A stretch of 50,503 nucleotides of DNA, from positions 1-50,503 of the forward strand of contig JAFGKU010000113.1 of NCBI GenBank assembly GCA_016928415.1, given 5' to 3'. Of this stretch, positions 1 to 7,403 are shown piece after piece (the stretch's first letter is position 1; every line of letters starts with the position of its first letter). Position numbers and translations under genes: made by a program. This DNA comes from Spirochaetales bacterium (GTDB lineage: Bacteria > Spirochaetota > Spirochaetia > SZUA-6 > JAFGRV01). The notes under the pieces were generated by a model. The model searched no databases, was not told where the DNA came from, and saw only the letters and a list, made by a program, of their open reading frames with translations.

Positions 1-205
1 AAAAGACATTGTATTTTATGATGATCTGAATAAACCTGCTAAATCAAAGTTTCAGGCGATTTTTTTAAATACTTTGAATGATTCAGACGCGCTTGTGGTT
101 TTAGTTGATGAAAATACGGGGCAACAGGGATGTATGGTGTATAACCTGAATATGAAGAATCAAAGCTGGTATCTTCAATCTTTCTCTTCTATATCCGATA
201 ATTAG
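1..205 (+). CDS. C-terminal end of a gene cut by the window edge
   Basis: An open frame runs from base 2 to a TAG at 203-205 and gives 67 residues ending in SSISDN. The start lies outside the window. The fragment is polar, with alternating short hydrophobic stretches (AIFLNTL, ALVVLVDE) such as a beta-rich protein would have. I recognise no domain. The next gene starts 10 bases later on the same strand, so the two may be cotranscribed. Function unknown. Confidence 0.55.
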   Translation, partial: KDIVFYDDLNKPAKSKFQAIFLNTLNDSDALVVLVDENTGQQGCMVYNLNMKNQSWYLQSFSSISDN

Positions 206-215
206 ATGGTAGAAC

Positions 216-707
216 ATGAAAAACAATAGTTATCTGGATGTTTTAAAACGCCAGTTTTATCCTTCATTAAGTATGATGGAGAGGATGATTCATTACTGCC
301 CGATCGAATTATGGAAGAAAGTAAAGGGAGGTTTTCCCTTTTGGCAGCAGATTTTTCATGCATTGGAAAGCATGGATTACTGGTTTAGTTTGACGAATAC
401 GGATTACATAAAGTCACAGAGTTATGATGCGGTTTCTTCTGAATTGGGAGAAAAATCGATCATTGAACTTGAAAAGGATGAAGTAAAAAATTATTTTATT
501 AAAATAAAAATCAAGAGTGACCATTTTTTTAATAACCTTGATGATATCAGGTTGCTTTCATCTAATAAAAAGGATACGAAAAGAACTCAGCTTGATATCA
601 TATTAGGTCAAATACGGCATATTCAATACCATGTCGGGCATTGTAATTGTATATTAAGAGAAAACGGTATAAAAGCGGTTGAATGGATCGGATATGGCGA
701 AAAATAA
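216..707 (+). CDS. DinB/YfiT-like four-helix protein
   Basis: 163 residues with the layout of the DinB superfamily: an N-terminal helix pair carrying His48 in a FHALESMDYW segment and a last helix with His138 and His142 (QYHVGH). In this fold such a His triad binds one divalent metal. Members include thiol-S-transferase-like and uncharacterised stress proteins, and the substrate cannot be read from sequence. It has no clear Shine-Dalgarno. It follows the truncated upstream gene by 10 bases. A second, distinct DinB-fold gene lies at 3553. Family call fairly sure, reaction unknown. Confidence 0.75.
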   Translation: MKNNSYLDVLKRQFYPSLSMMERMIHYCPIELWKKVKGGFPFWQQIFHALESMDYWFSLTNTDYIKSQSYDAVSSELGEKSIIELEKDEVKNYFIKIKIKSDHFFNNLDDIRLLSSNKKDTKRTQLDIILGQIRHIQYHVGHCNCILRENGIKAVEWIGYGEK

Positions 708-732
708 TATACAGGTGTGATATTCAATGAGA

Positions 733-763
733 ATAAAAAAAGCCGCCCCCTGATAGGGGCAGC
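733..763 (-). terminator. Rho-independent terminator of the sigma54-type regulator gene
   Basis: Read on the minus strand, a G+C-rich stem (GCTGCCCC paired with GGGGGCGGC, loop TATCA) is followed by a run of seven T. It lies about 20 bases past the stop codon at 786. The + strand reading has no T-run, so it serves the leftward gene. Confidence 0.85.
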
Positions 764-785
764 CTGCTGTTTAATGTGTATGCAA

Positions 786-2183
786 TTATCTTTTCGGCGG
801 TAGGCCGTTATTCTTTTTCCAGCGTTCATGCGTAATACCGTGTTTTTTTATCTTATAGTTAAAGACTCGCTTGGACATCCCGATCAATTCAGCAGCATCT
901 TTCTGGACCCATTTCCGCATTCTCAATGCTTTCAGGATCAGCTCTTTTTCCACATCTTCAAAATTGACGCCTTTTTCGGGAATATAGACAATCTCCTTGG
1001 AATAAATGGAATCAATATCCGTATTATGAATTTCCAGGTGTTCGGGCTTGAGCACGTCGCCTTCCACCATCATGACGCCATGTTCGATGACGTTTTTCAG
1101 TTCCCTGATATTGCCCGGCCAGGGATGGCCCATGAGCAGTTTTTGTGTGTCCGGATGGATATCCCTGACACTCTTTTTCAATTCACGGCAGGCTGTGCCC
1201 AGTAAATAATAACTTAATGGTACAATATCTTCCCGACGTTCTCTCAGGGGCGGGATATTTATGGTTACCACGTTAAGGCGGTAATAGAGGTCTTCCCGCA
1301 GCCGGCCTTCACGAATTTCATTGATCAGGTCTTTGTTGGATGTTGATATATAGCGGATGTCCGTTTTGATTGTCTTGTTGCCGCCTATTTTTTCAAATGT
1401 TTTTTCCTGGATGGCCCGGAGCAACTTTGCCTGGATTGAAGAATTCAGATCGGATATTTCATCAAGAAACAGGGAACCGCCATTGGCTTCCTCAAGCCGG
1501 CCCTGCCTCGGTTTGTCCGCTCCCTGATATGCCCCGGCTACATGACCAAAAAGTTCACTTTCAAGAAGCTGTTCGGAAAGGGCGGAGCAGTTTACCTTGA
1601 TGAAAGGATTATTCGACCTGAGACTCGAATAATGGATAGCGCCGGCAATTAATTCTTTTCCCGTCCCTGTTTCACCCAATATAAGGATGCTGGAATCGGT
1701 TTTGGCTACCTTGTCCACTATGTCGAGCACCTTGCGCATTCGCTGGCTTTTACTGATGATATCAGAGGACCTGTAAATCAGGTTCCTTTCATGATTCAGA
1801 TAACGTACTTCATTATTCAATTTGATCATTTCCGAAGCCTTGTCCACTTTCTGTTTCAGTTCGAAATAATTGATGGGTTTGAGCAGCAGGTCATAGGCTT
1901 CTTTCTGCATGATTTCCACTGCGCGACTTATCTGCGAGCAGTCAAGCGACACGATCACCTTGGAGTCTTTTGGACTTTCATCTATGACATCATAAAGGTC
2001 ATTGAGAGTACCTCCGTCAATGTAGGCATCCGCAATAATGATGCTGTATTCCGTATTGCTTAACTTGGAGATAGCTTCGTAAAGGTTTTTCGCCCAGTCA
2101 ACGAAATGCCCTTCATCTTCTAAGAATTTGATAATTTCCGGTGTGTTTTCTTCGTCTTTATCAATAAATAAAATACTTGTCAT
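786..2183 (-). CDS. NtrC-family response regulator with altered GAFTGA loop
   Basis: 465 residues in three parts. The receiver (1-115) has acidic D8/D10, phospho-acceptor D52 and a KP pair at 102-103. The AAA+ sigma54-activator domain (about 140-375) has Walker A GETGTGKE at 170-177 and Walker B SLFLDE at 237-242. A Fis-type helix-turn-helix sits at 426-447. In this family the GAFTGA loop contacts sigma54; here it reads GAYQGA (217-222), with Gln in place of the Thr. F-to-Y is commonly tolerated, whereas T-to-Q is unusual. No cognate histidine kinase is adjacent; the nearest is at 9530-11383. The gene has a good sigma70-type promoter of its own, a nearby palindrome and its own terminator, so it is monocistronic. 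Targets unknown. Confidence 0.9.
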   Translation of the reverse strand: MTSILFIDKDEENTPEIIKFLEDEGHFVDWAKNLYEAISKLSNTEYSIIIADAYIDGGTLNDLYDVIDESPKDSKVIVSLDCSQISRAVEIMQKEAYDLLLKPINYFELKQKVDKASEMIKLNNEVRYLNHERNLIYRSSDIISKSQRMRKVLDIVDKVAKTDSSILILGETGTGKELIAGAIHYSSLRSNNPFIKVNCSALSEQLLESELFGHVAGAYQGADKPRQGRLEEANGGSLFLDEISDLNSSIQAKLLRAIQEKTFEKIGGNKTIKTDIRYISTSNKDLINEIREGRLREDLYYRLNVVTINIPPLRERREDIVPLSYYLLGTACRELKKSVRDIHPDTQKLLMGHPWPGNIRELKNVIEHGVMMVEGDVLKPEHLEIHNTDIDSIYSKEIVYIPEKGVNFEDVEKELILKALRMRKWVQKDAAELIGMSKRVFNYKIKKHGITHERWKKNNGLPPKR

Positions 2184-2202
2184 AACTTTTTCTTTTACCT
2201 TT

Positions 2203-2231
2203 ATTATAATACTTTTTTATTAAAAAATCAA
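2203..2231 (-). promoter_or_regulatory. Sigma70-type promoter of the NtrC-family regulator
   Basis: On the minus strand TTGATT, a 17-base spacer and a perfect TATAAT precede the start codon at 2183 by about 20 bases. The -35 box overlaps the end of the palindrome at 2230-2250 by two bases, so a protein bound there would affect this promoter. Confidence 0.7.
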
Positions 2232-2250
2232 ATACTTGGACCAAGTATTT
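2230..2250. promoter_or_regulatory. Perfect 21-bp palindrome, likely operator
   Basis: Arms AAATACTTGG and CCAAGTATTT are exact reverse complements with one base between them. The site abuts the -35 box of the regulator promoter. A further half-site AAATACTTG occurs at 2171-2179 across the first codons of the regulator gene. No T-run follows, so it is not a terminator. Binding protein unknown; autoregulation by the 786-2183 product is one possibility. Confidence 0.6.
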
Positions 2251-2719
2251 CATGCCTTAACCCGGATTGAAACCGTTTCGTTATATGCAGGCAGACATGA
2301 ACCTGTTCTAACCTCCTTTTTCCCAAATTGATTTTGAATACAGGCTTTTTTACGAAATATCGACTATTCAATCAATAAATTGGGGTCCATTCAATTCAAG
2401 CACCATGAATTAATGATCAAATAGCAGAAAAGTGATACACTTTAGTAAATATTCCGATTTATCAGCATAATGTATTCATCGACTTTTTTTTCATAAATAA
2501 TTAAAACCTTTTTCATTTAACTTTTTTGTTGTTGACTTTTTATAAACCCTTTTCAGAGCTTGACTGATTTTACTACAATATTGTAATTAAGTCAATCAAA
2601 TCAAACGCATCTTGTTTTGCATTTTGAACGACCGGCAAAGAAAATTCAAGATTAATAGGCGATATTCGAAAAAAAATAGCATTTATTATCAGATTATATT
2701 ACCTGCCTTACAATAAAGG
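2251..2719. other. A+T-rich intergenic region between divergent genes
   Basis: No coding frame is supported here. A weak promoter-like pair TTGACT (2560-2565) and TGTAAT (2582-2587) is 16 bases apart on the + strand, and a 12-bp palindrome TACAATATTGTA (2574-2585) overlaps its -10. It is 170 bases from the next gene, which has a better promoter of its own. A short untranslated transcript cannot be excluded. Confidence 0.3.
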
Positions 2720-2748
2720 TTGCCATTGGTTAACATAATTTATATAAT
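2720..2748 (+). promoter_or_regulatory. Promoter of the DUF72 gene, positioned for a leaderless mRNA
   Basis: TTGCCA, a 17-base spacer and a perfect TATAAT. The -10 box ends 6 bases before the ATG at 2755, so transcription would begin at or within a base or two of the start codon. No Shine-Dalgarno is present, which agrees. Confidence 0.65.
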
Positions 2749-2754
2749 TTTATA

Positions 2755-3504
2755 ATGTTTTTACGGGTAGGCACTTCAGGATATAGTTACAATCATTGGA
2801 TTGATGTGTTTTACCCGAAAAAAATGAATTCAAAAAATATGTTCCTGTTTTATTCTTCCCGTTTCACGACCGTGGAAATAAATTATTCCTTTTATCATAC
2901 ACCGAAAGAATCGACGATTCTTTCCTGGTATGAATCTGCACCGCCCGGTTTTAAATATTCGCTAAAAGTACCCCGTCTCATCACCCACAGGAAAAAACTG
3001 GCCGGAACTGATGATCTTATAAGGGATTTTTCTAACCTTGCCCTTTCCTTGAAGGAAAAATTGGGTATGGTTTTATTCCAGATGCCGCCTTCGTTTTCAT
3101 ACTCAACGCGAAACATGGAAAAATTAAAAAATGTATTCGGTATACTGAATAAACAAATTTCCTATGCAATTGAGTTTCGCCATGCAAGCATGTTTCAATC
3201 AGACGAGGTGTCTGCCCTGTGCCGGAACTATAATGTGGCCATGGCATTAATATCGGCTCCCGGGCTCCCCCGAAATCCGGTGCCCCTTGAAGGCCCGGTT
3301 TATTTAAGGCTTCATGGAAAGGATAAATGGTATGGAGATAATTACTCGAATGATGAACTGGGCAAGTTGGTTCTGGAGGTTAAGCCGGTTGTATTACGCA
3401 AGGACCCCCTTTGGATATATTTTAACAATGATTATAAAGGATATGCCGTTAAAAACGCCATCAGGTTAAAGGAATTGTTGGCCGAACCCGTCAATAAAAC
3501 ATAA
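2755..3504 (+). CDS. DUF72 (YecE-like) protein
   Basis: 249 residues. The opening LRVGTSGYSYNHWIDVFYPK, the VEINYSFYHTP segment, the FALS/VLFQMPPSF strand and YAIEFRHASMF match the DUF72 family, a TIM-barrel-like fold of unknown activity. It is sometimes found near Fe-S or repair genes, but no biochemical role is established. The length is normal. The promoter implies a leaderless transcript starting at this ATG, which fixes the start. A DinB-fold gene follows 48 bases downstream and may be cotranscribed. Confidence 0.88.
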   Translation: MFLRVGTSGYSYNHWIDVFYPKKMNSKNMFLFYSSRFTTVEINYSFYHTPKESTILSWYESAPPGFKYSLKVPRLITHRKKLAGTDDLIRDFSNLALSLKEKLGMVLFQMPPSFSYSTRNMEKLKNVFGILNKQISYAIEFRHASMFQSDEVSALCRNYNVAMALISAPGLPRNPVPLEGPVYLRLHGKDKWYGDNYSNDELGKLVLEVKPVVLRKDPLWIYFNNDYKGYAVKNAIRLKELLAEPVNKT

Positions 3505-3552
3505 GTGGCAGTGACGATTGACTAATACTAGGGATTCCAATAATATTCAGCC

Positions 3553-4098
3553 ATGGTGAAAAGCAAAGAAAACAGGTATGTATTTCTTTCCCAATACAAC
3601 CAGCGTGCCAATACCGAAATGTATGAAGTTTTATCCGTTCTAACGGATAAAGCCCGAAAAAGGGATTCAGGTTCCTGGTTCGGTTCCATACATGGTACAC
3701 TCAATCACCTGATAATCACGGATATTAACTGGCTGAAAAGGTACCGCGCCTTGAATTCGGATTCCAAAATACTGAAAGACCCGATCCTTGATTCGCCGAA
3801 CCTGTCGTGGGAACACGATTTGCAGGAGAATTTTGACCCTTTATGGATGGACAGGAAAAAAGTGGATATACTGATTTGCGACTGGTTTTCCGATTACCCT
3901 GAGTCCCGGTATAATGACGCTTTCGAATACTTTGATTCCCGGGGAACGGCAAGGCAGGCAGTCGCCAGAGATGCCTTTGATTTTCTTTTTGTGCACCAGA
4001 CACACCACCGCGGGCAGGTTTCACAAATTCTGGATGAATGCGGTATAAAAAATAATTTCGCCGATAACGTAAACTTTCTCGAGTACAGGGTGGGTTGA
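3553..4098 (+). CDS. DinB family metal-binding protein
   Basis: 181 residues with a complete DinB signature: His52 in GTLNHLIITDINW and HQTHHRGQ (His148, His151, His152) in the final helix, the usual three-His metal site. The N-terminal QYNQRAN and WLKRY segments are also typical. Full-length for the family. Members are annotated as damage-inducible or as bacillithiol/mycothiol-type S-transferases; the exact reaction cannot be assigned here. It lies 48 bases after the DUF72 gene. Only about 16% of the family-wide features are shared with the 216-707 paralogue by eye, so the two are not a recent duplication. Confidence 0.88.
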   Translation: MVKSKENRYVFLSQYNQRANTEMYEVLSVLTDKARKRDSGSWFGSIHGTLNHLIITDINWLKRYRALNSDSKILKDPILDSPNLSWEHDLQENFDPLWMDRKKVDILICDWFSDYPESRYNDAFEYFDSRGTARQAVARDAFDFLFVHQTHHRGQVSQILDECGIKNNFADNVNFLEYRVG

Positions 4099-4174
4099 AA
4101 AATCCCGTCATACCGGGGTAAGCGGTATGAATCAATCATGGGAAATTTGATGTTGTATCCTGTCGCTCTGGTCT

Positions 4175-4327
4175 TCAACCTACCCGCAGAAGGATACTTG
4201 TGTTCTCTGTCTTCGTTTGGTTGTTCAATTTTTTAATGTACCCGCTTTTATAAGGGACACTAATACCCGTACACATGTTCATTAATACTATGGTTGTGAT
4301 AAAAGTAAAAAAAACTTTTTTTTTCAT
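4175..4327 (-). CDS. Small putative exported peptide (50 aa)
   Basis: Start chosen at 4327 because AGAGGA lies 7 bases upstream; an in-frame ATG at 4375 has no such site. The product begins MKKKVFFTFITTIVLMNMC, a short basic N-end plus hydrophobic core as in a signal peptide or single membrane helix, then a polar 30-residue tail. A promoter with perfect -10 lies upstream. No family recognised. It may be a real small secreted or membrane peptide, or chance coding in A+T-rich DNA. Confidence 0.4.
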   Translation of the reverse strand: MKKKVFFTFITTIVLMNMCTGISVPYKSGYIKKLNNQTKTENTSILLRVG

Positions 4328-4393
4328 TTTCTTTTTCCTCTTCCGCAAAAAATGAAATTCTTTTTTATTAAGCAAAATCGAGATGTTGGACTA

Positions 4394-4421
4394 ATTATAC
4401 ATCCATTTACGCAAAACGCAA
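4394..4421 (-). promoter_or_regulatory. Promoter candidate for the small exported peptide
   Basis: TTGCGT, 16 bases, then perfect TATAAT on the minus strand. This gives a leader of about 60 bases to the ATG at 4327. Confidence 0.5.
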
Positions 4422-4545
4422 GCCTTTTTTTGGAGATAATAAATTAATTTTAATTACAAATTTGTTCGACAGATAAAGTATTGAAGCGAGATATAGTAAG
4501 TGGGGAAAATGGGTATTGTATTGAAAAATTCACCTCTGTCCCTTC

Positions 4546-4574
4546 TTGTCAAAAAGAAAAAAAAAGCGTATTAT
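4546..4574 (+). promoter_or_regulatory. tRNA promoter
   Basis: TTGTCA, a 17-base A-rich spacer and TATTAT end 11 bases before the first base of the tRNA. This is the usual distance for a stable-RNA promoter. Confidence 0.7.
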
Positions 4575-4585
4575 TCTGCCACTTA

Positions 4586-4659
4586 GGGGCAGTAGCTCAG
4601 TTTGGTAGAGCATAGCGTTCGCAACGCTAGGGTCGTGGGTTCAACTCCCGTCTGCTCCA
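4586..4659 (+). tRNA. tRNA-Ala (anticodon CGC)
   Basis: A full cloverleaf can be drawn: acceptor GGGGCAG with CTGCTCC, D-arm GCTC/GAGC, anticodon stem TAGCG/CGCTA with loop TTCGCAA (anticodon CGC, reading GCG), and T-arm GTGGG/CCCGT with loop TTCAACT. The acceptor contains a G3:U70 pair, the main identity element for alanyl-tRNA synthetase, which agrees with the anticodon. Discriminator A73; the CCA end is not encoded. Confidence 0.95.
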
Positions 4660-4681
4660 TATACTTATACCAAGAAAGAAA

Positions 4682-4713
4682 CCTCCAGAATGGGATATTC
4701 AGGAGGTTTTTTT
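4682..4713. terminator. Bidirectional terminator between tRNA and response regulator
   Basis: Stem CCTCC-a-GAAT paired with ATTC-a-GGAGG, loop GGGAT. On the + strand seven T follow and end the tRNA transcript. On the minus strand a T-rich stretch follows and can end the hydrogenase operon 1 transcript, whose last stop is at 4715. Confidence 0.8.
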
Positions 4714-4714
4714 G

Positions 4715-5101
4715 TCAATCGACTAAAATTTCTGATATTTTTTTTAACAGCGTGTCGGGATGGATTGGTTTTTCCAGTACCGCCTTTACGGGGAGCCATT
4801 GGTCATCCGGTTCTATACCGAACGGGAGGTGCATTTCCCTGCGGATTCCGGTTATCAGTATAACGGGAATCCTGCCTGTTGCCGAATCCGCCTTCAGTTT
4901 CCGGGCCAGATCAAAACCTTCCGTGATTTCCGTCATCATCACGTCAAGCAAAATCAGGTCCGGTTTTTCAGATATTGCCTTTTGCATTCCGTCCCTGCCG
5001 TTATCAGCCGACTCTACCGAATATCCCTTGGCTTCCAGCAATGACTCGATGGCCTCGATATAGTCCGGGTCATCGTCTATTATTAATATTTTTTTACCCA
5101 T
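4715..5101 (-). CDS. Single-domain response regulator, end of hydrogenase operon 1
   Basis: 128 residues that form only a receiver: acidic pair D10/D11, phospho-acceptor D53 in LILLDVMM, the ITG switch residue segment and VLEKP near the end. There is no output domain. It carries a segment between beta4 and beta5 (LPFGIEP..WLPVKAVLEKP) longer than in CheY and shared almost word for word with the receiver that ends the divergent operon (17753-18130). It is the last gene of the leftward operon, 6 bases after the NuoE-like gene. The operon also encodes a histidine kinase, so a phosphorelay confined to the hydrogenase locus is a reasonable inference. Its partner is not visible. Confidence 0.9.
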   Translation of the reverse strand: MGKKILIIDDDPDYIEAIESLLEAKGYSVESADNGRDGMQKAISEKPDLILLDVMMTEITEGFDLARKLKADSATGRIPVILITGIRREMHLPFGIEPDDQWLPVKAVLEKPIHPDTLLKKISEILVD

Positions 5102-5107
5102 ATTTCT

Positions 5108-5620
5108 TTACCTCTGTCCCTGTACTTTTTGTTTTAAAGCGTTTCTTTTTATTTTTTTTATCATGTCTGCCGTTTTTTTTGGTGTCATTCTGCCGTGGAT
5201 TTTGTTATTTATCATTAATACGGGAGCCTGTCCGCAGGCCCCCAGGCACCGTGCCTCCTGGAGGGTAAAAAGACCGTCTTTTGTTGTTTCACCCGTTTCA
5301 ATGTTCAGTATTTCCTTTATTTTATCCGCTATGGCATTCGCTCCCTTGACAAAGCAAGCCGTTCCCATGCAGACAGAAATTATATATTTCCCGACGGGTT
5401 TTAAATTAAAAAAATGGTAAAAAGTGGCTACGCCGTAAATGCGGGCTGTGGGGATCCCCATGGCATGCGCTATCAGGTCCATTGACGCTTCATCCACGTA
5501 GCCGTTCACTTCCTGTACCCTGTGAAGCACGGCGATCAGGTATGACTCGAAGTTGTCCTTTTCCCGGTAGTTATCGATGAATTCCAATAATGCGGATTTT
5601 TTATCCTTTTCCGTTATCAT
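5108..5620 (-). CDS. NuoE/HydC-like [2Fe-2S] subunit of hydrogenase complex 1
   Basis: 170 residues from the ATG at 5620, chosen because AAAGGAG lies 7 bases upstream and the start overlaps the HydA1 stop as ATGA. The family passes electrons between the flavin subunit and the hydrogenase. The thioredoxin-like domain holds the four expected cluster ligands: CMGTAC around residue 90 and CLGAC about 40 residues later. The N-terminal helical bundle (LIAVLHRVQEVNGYV) is typical of NuoE, HydC and HndA. With the neighbouring NuoF-like and HydA1 genes it completes a trimeric or tetrameric bifurcating [FeFe]-hydrogenase. Confidence 0.93.
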   Translation of the reverse strand: MITEKDKKSALLEFIDNYREKDNFESYLIAVLHRVQEVNGYVDEASMDLIAHAMGIPTARIYGVATFYHFFNLKPVGKYIISVCMGTACFVKGANAIADKIKEILNIETGETTKDGLFTLQEARCLGACGQAPVLMINNKIHGRMTPKKTADMIKKIKRNALKQKVQGQR

Positions 5621-7389
5621 TCCACCGCTCCTTTCCATATTATGCCGTGAGGTGTTTTTTCTTTATAATGTGTATGAAGAAGCTGGTGGGAAAGTTTGCT
5701 GAGCGGTCTTCCCAGGTATTCCTTATAGATCCGTTGAATGTCCGGATTATCATGACTCCTGCGGATTGTCTTTTTCCTGTCCAGCCCATACAGGGCTTCG
5801 GCCCTTTTTAAAAGACAGTCTTCGTCCAGGGGTATGGAATTGGCTGTTGCGTAGGGCTGACCGCCGCCCCCTATACACCCGCCCGGGCAGCCCATGATTT
5901 CAATGAAGTGGTATCTGCCGGGATCTTTTTTTACCGTTTCAAGAAGGTCGCTTGAATTTCCCAGGCCGTGAGCCACGGCTACCCGTATTTCCTTGTCGTG
6001 GATTTTGATCCTGCTTTCCTTAATGCCTTTTAAGCCCCGAAGTTCGTTCAGTTCAATATCCAGGAGAGTTTCTCCCGAATAGAGGAAATAGGCGGTACGT
6101 ATGGCAGCTTCCATGACCCCGCCTGTAGCGCCGAAAATGGTGCCGGCGCCTGAGGAGAGACCGAGCGGTGCATCGAAATCCTCTCCTTTGGCGTTCAGGA
6201 AGTCAATGCCGGCGGATTTGATCATCCAGGCCAGTTCACGAGTTGTCAGCACAATATCAACCGAGCGGCTGCCGTTTACGGCCAGTTCGGGACGGGCCGC
6301 CTCGTATTTTTTGGCCGTACAGCACATGAACGCCGCGCTCAGGATATTTGCCGGTTTTACCTTCAGTTTTTCCGCAAAATATGTTTTAACAAGGGTTCCC
6401 ATCATCGACATGGGAGATTTGCAGGAGGAGATGTTGGGTATGAATTCAGGGTAGAATTGTTCAACATACTTCATCCAGGCACTGGAGCAGGATGTGATCA
6501 TCGGCAAAGGGCCATTGCCTTCCAGCCTTTCCAGGAACTCACTCGCTTCCTCCATGATCGTCAGGTCGGCTGAAAATTGCGTGTCAAATACATAATCAAA
6601 GCCCAGCTTTTTAAGGGAAGCCACGATCTCGGAATGCATTGCATGACCCGGTTCCAGGTTGAACGATTCGCCGATGGCGGCACGGACACTCGGGGCCACC
6701 TGCGCGATTTTAACCGTGTCCGGATCATCCAGCATCTCGAACAGTTCCCGGGTGTTGTTTTTTTCCACAAAGGCGGCGGTAGGGCATACATTAATGCATT
6801 GCCCGCAGGTTGTACAGACGCTTTCGCTGAAAGGTTTGTTGAAAGCCGGCATCACGACGGTCTTGAATCCCCTGTGCGCGTAACCGAGGGCATTTACCTT
6901 CTGGATCTCGGAACAGAGACGGACGCACCGGCCGCAAAGCACACATTTGTTCGGATCACGGACAACGCTTGCGGATGATGTGTCAATAGCGTACTGTTTC
7001 CGTTCGCCTTCGAAATACCTTTTACGGATTCCCATGGCATAGGCCAGCCTCTGCAGTTCACAAATACCGTCGCGGTCGCATGTATGGCAGTCCTGGGGAT
7101 GGTTGTCCAGGATAAGTTCCACGATATCACGGCGTGCCTGTCTCAGTTCGCGTGAATTGGTCGTGATTTCCATGTTTGCCGAGACAGGATAGCTGCACGA
7201 AGCGGCGTAATTTTTGAGTCCCTTTATCTCGACGATACAGACCCGGCAGGCTCCCTCGATGGAAAGCTTGGGGTGGTAGCAGAGCCGCGGTATCTTGTAG
7301 CCGAGGCCGTCCAATGCATGCATGACAGTCTGCCCGGATTTGACCCTGTATTCCTTTCCGTTTACTTTGATCGGTATCATGTTATCCAT
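5617..7389 (-). CDS. [FeFe]-hydrogenase catalytic subunit HydA1 (HndD-like)
   Basis: About 590 residues. Order (counted from the upstream in-frame GTG at 7401): N-terminal [2Fe-2S] (Cys41, 52, 55, 69), His-Cys [4Fe-4S] (His101, Cys105, 108, 114), two [4Fe-4S] clusters (CVLCGRCVRLC, CTTCGQCINVC), H-cluster domain (about 235-520) and a small-subunit-like tail ending LLHTHY. H-cluster motifs are TSCSSAW (303-309), MCCTAKKYE (359-367) and EIMGCPGGCIGGGGQP (501-516). The Pro of the first and second motifs is replaced by Ser and Cys, unlike HydA2. ATG 7389 is preferred because AGGAG is directly upstream of the GTG and too close to serve it. Reaction: 2H+ + 2e- to H2. No HydE, HydF or HydG maturase is in the window. 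Confidence 0.93.
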   Translation of the reverse strand: MDNMIPIKVNGKEYRVKSGQTVMHALDGLGYKIPRLCYHPKLSIEGACRVCIVEIKGLKNYAASCSYPVSANMEITTNSRELRQARRDIVELILDNHPQDCHTCDRDGICELQRLAYAMGIRKRYFEGERKQYAIDTSSASVVRDPNKCVLCGRCVRLCSEIQKVNALGYAHRGFKTVVMPAFNKPFSESVCTTCGQCINVCPTAAFVEKNNTRELFEMLDDPDTVKIAQVAPSVRAAIGESFNLEPGHAMHSEIVASLKKLGFDYVFDTQFSADLTIMEEASEFLERLEGNGPLPMITSCSSAWMKYVEQFYPEFIPNISSCKSPMSMMGTLVKTYFAEKLKVKPANILSAAFMCCTAKKYEAARPELAVNGSRSVDIVLTTRELAWMIKSAGIDFLNAKGEDFDAPLGLSSGAGTIFGATGGVMEAAIRTAYFLYSGETLLDIELNELRGLKGIKESRIKIHDKEIRVAVAHGLGNSSDLLETVKKDPGRYHFIEIMGCPGGCIGGGGQPYATANSIPLDEDCLLKRAEALYGLDRKKTIRRSHDNPDIQRIYKEYLGRPLSKLSHQLLHTHYKEKTPHGIIWKGAVE

Positions 7390-7403
7390 TGATGATTTCA
7401 CTC

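Noticed and set aside
5617..7389. HydA1 as an NuoG-like protein without hydrogenase activity
   Set aside because: All three H-cluster motifs, including EIMGCPGGC with both cluster Cys, and the small-subunit-like tail are present; only flanking positions deviate.
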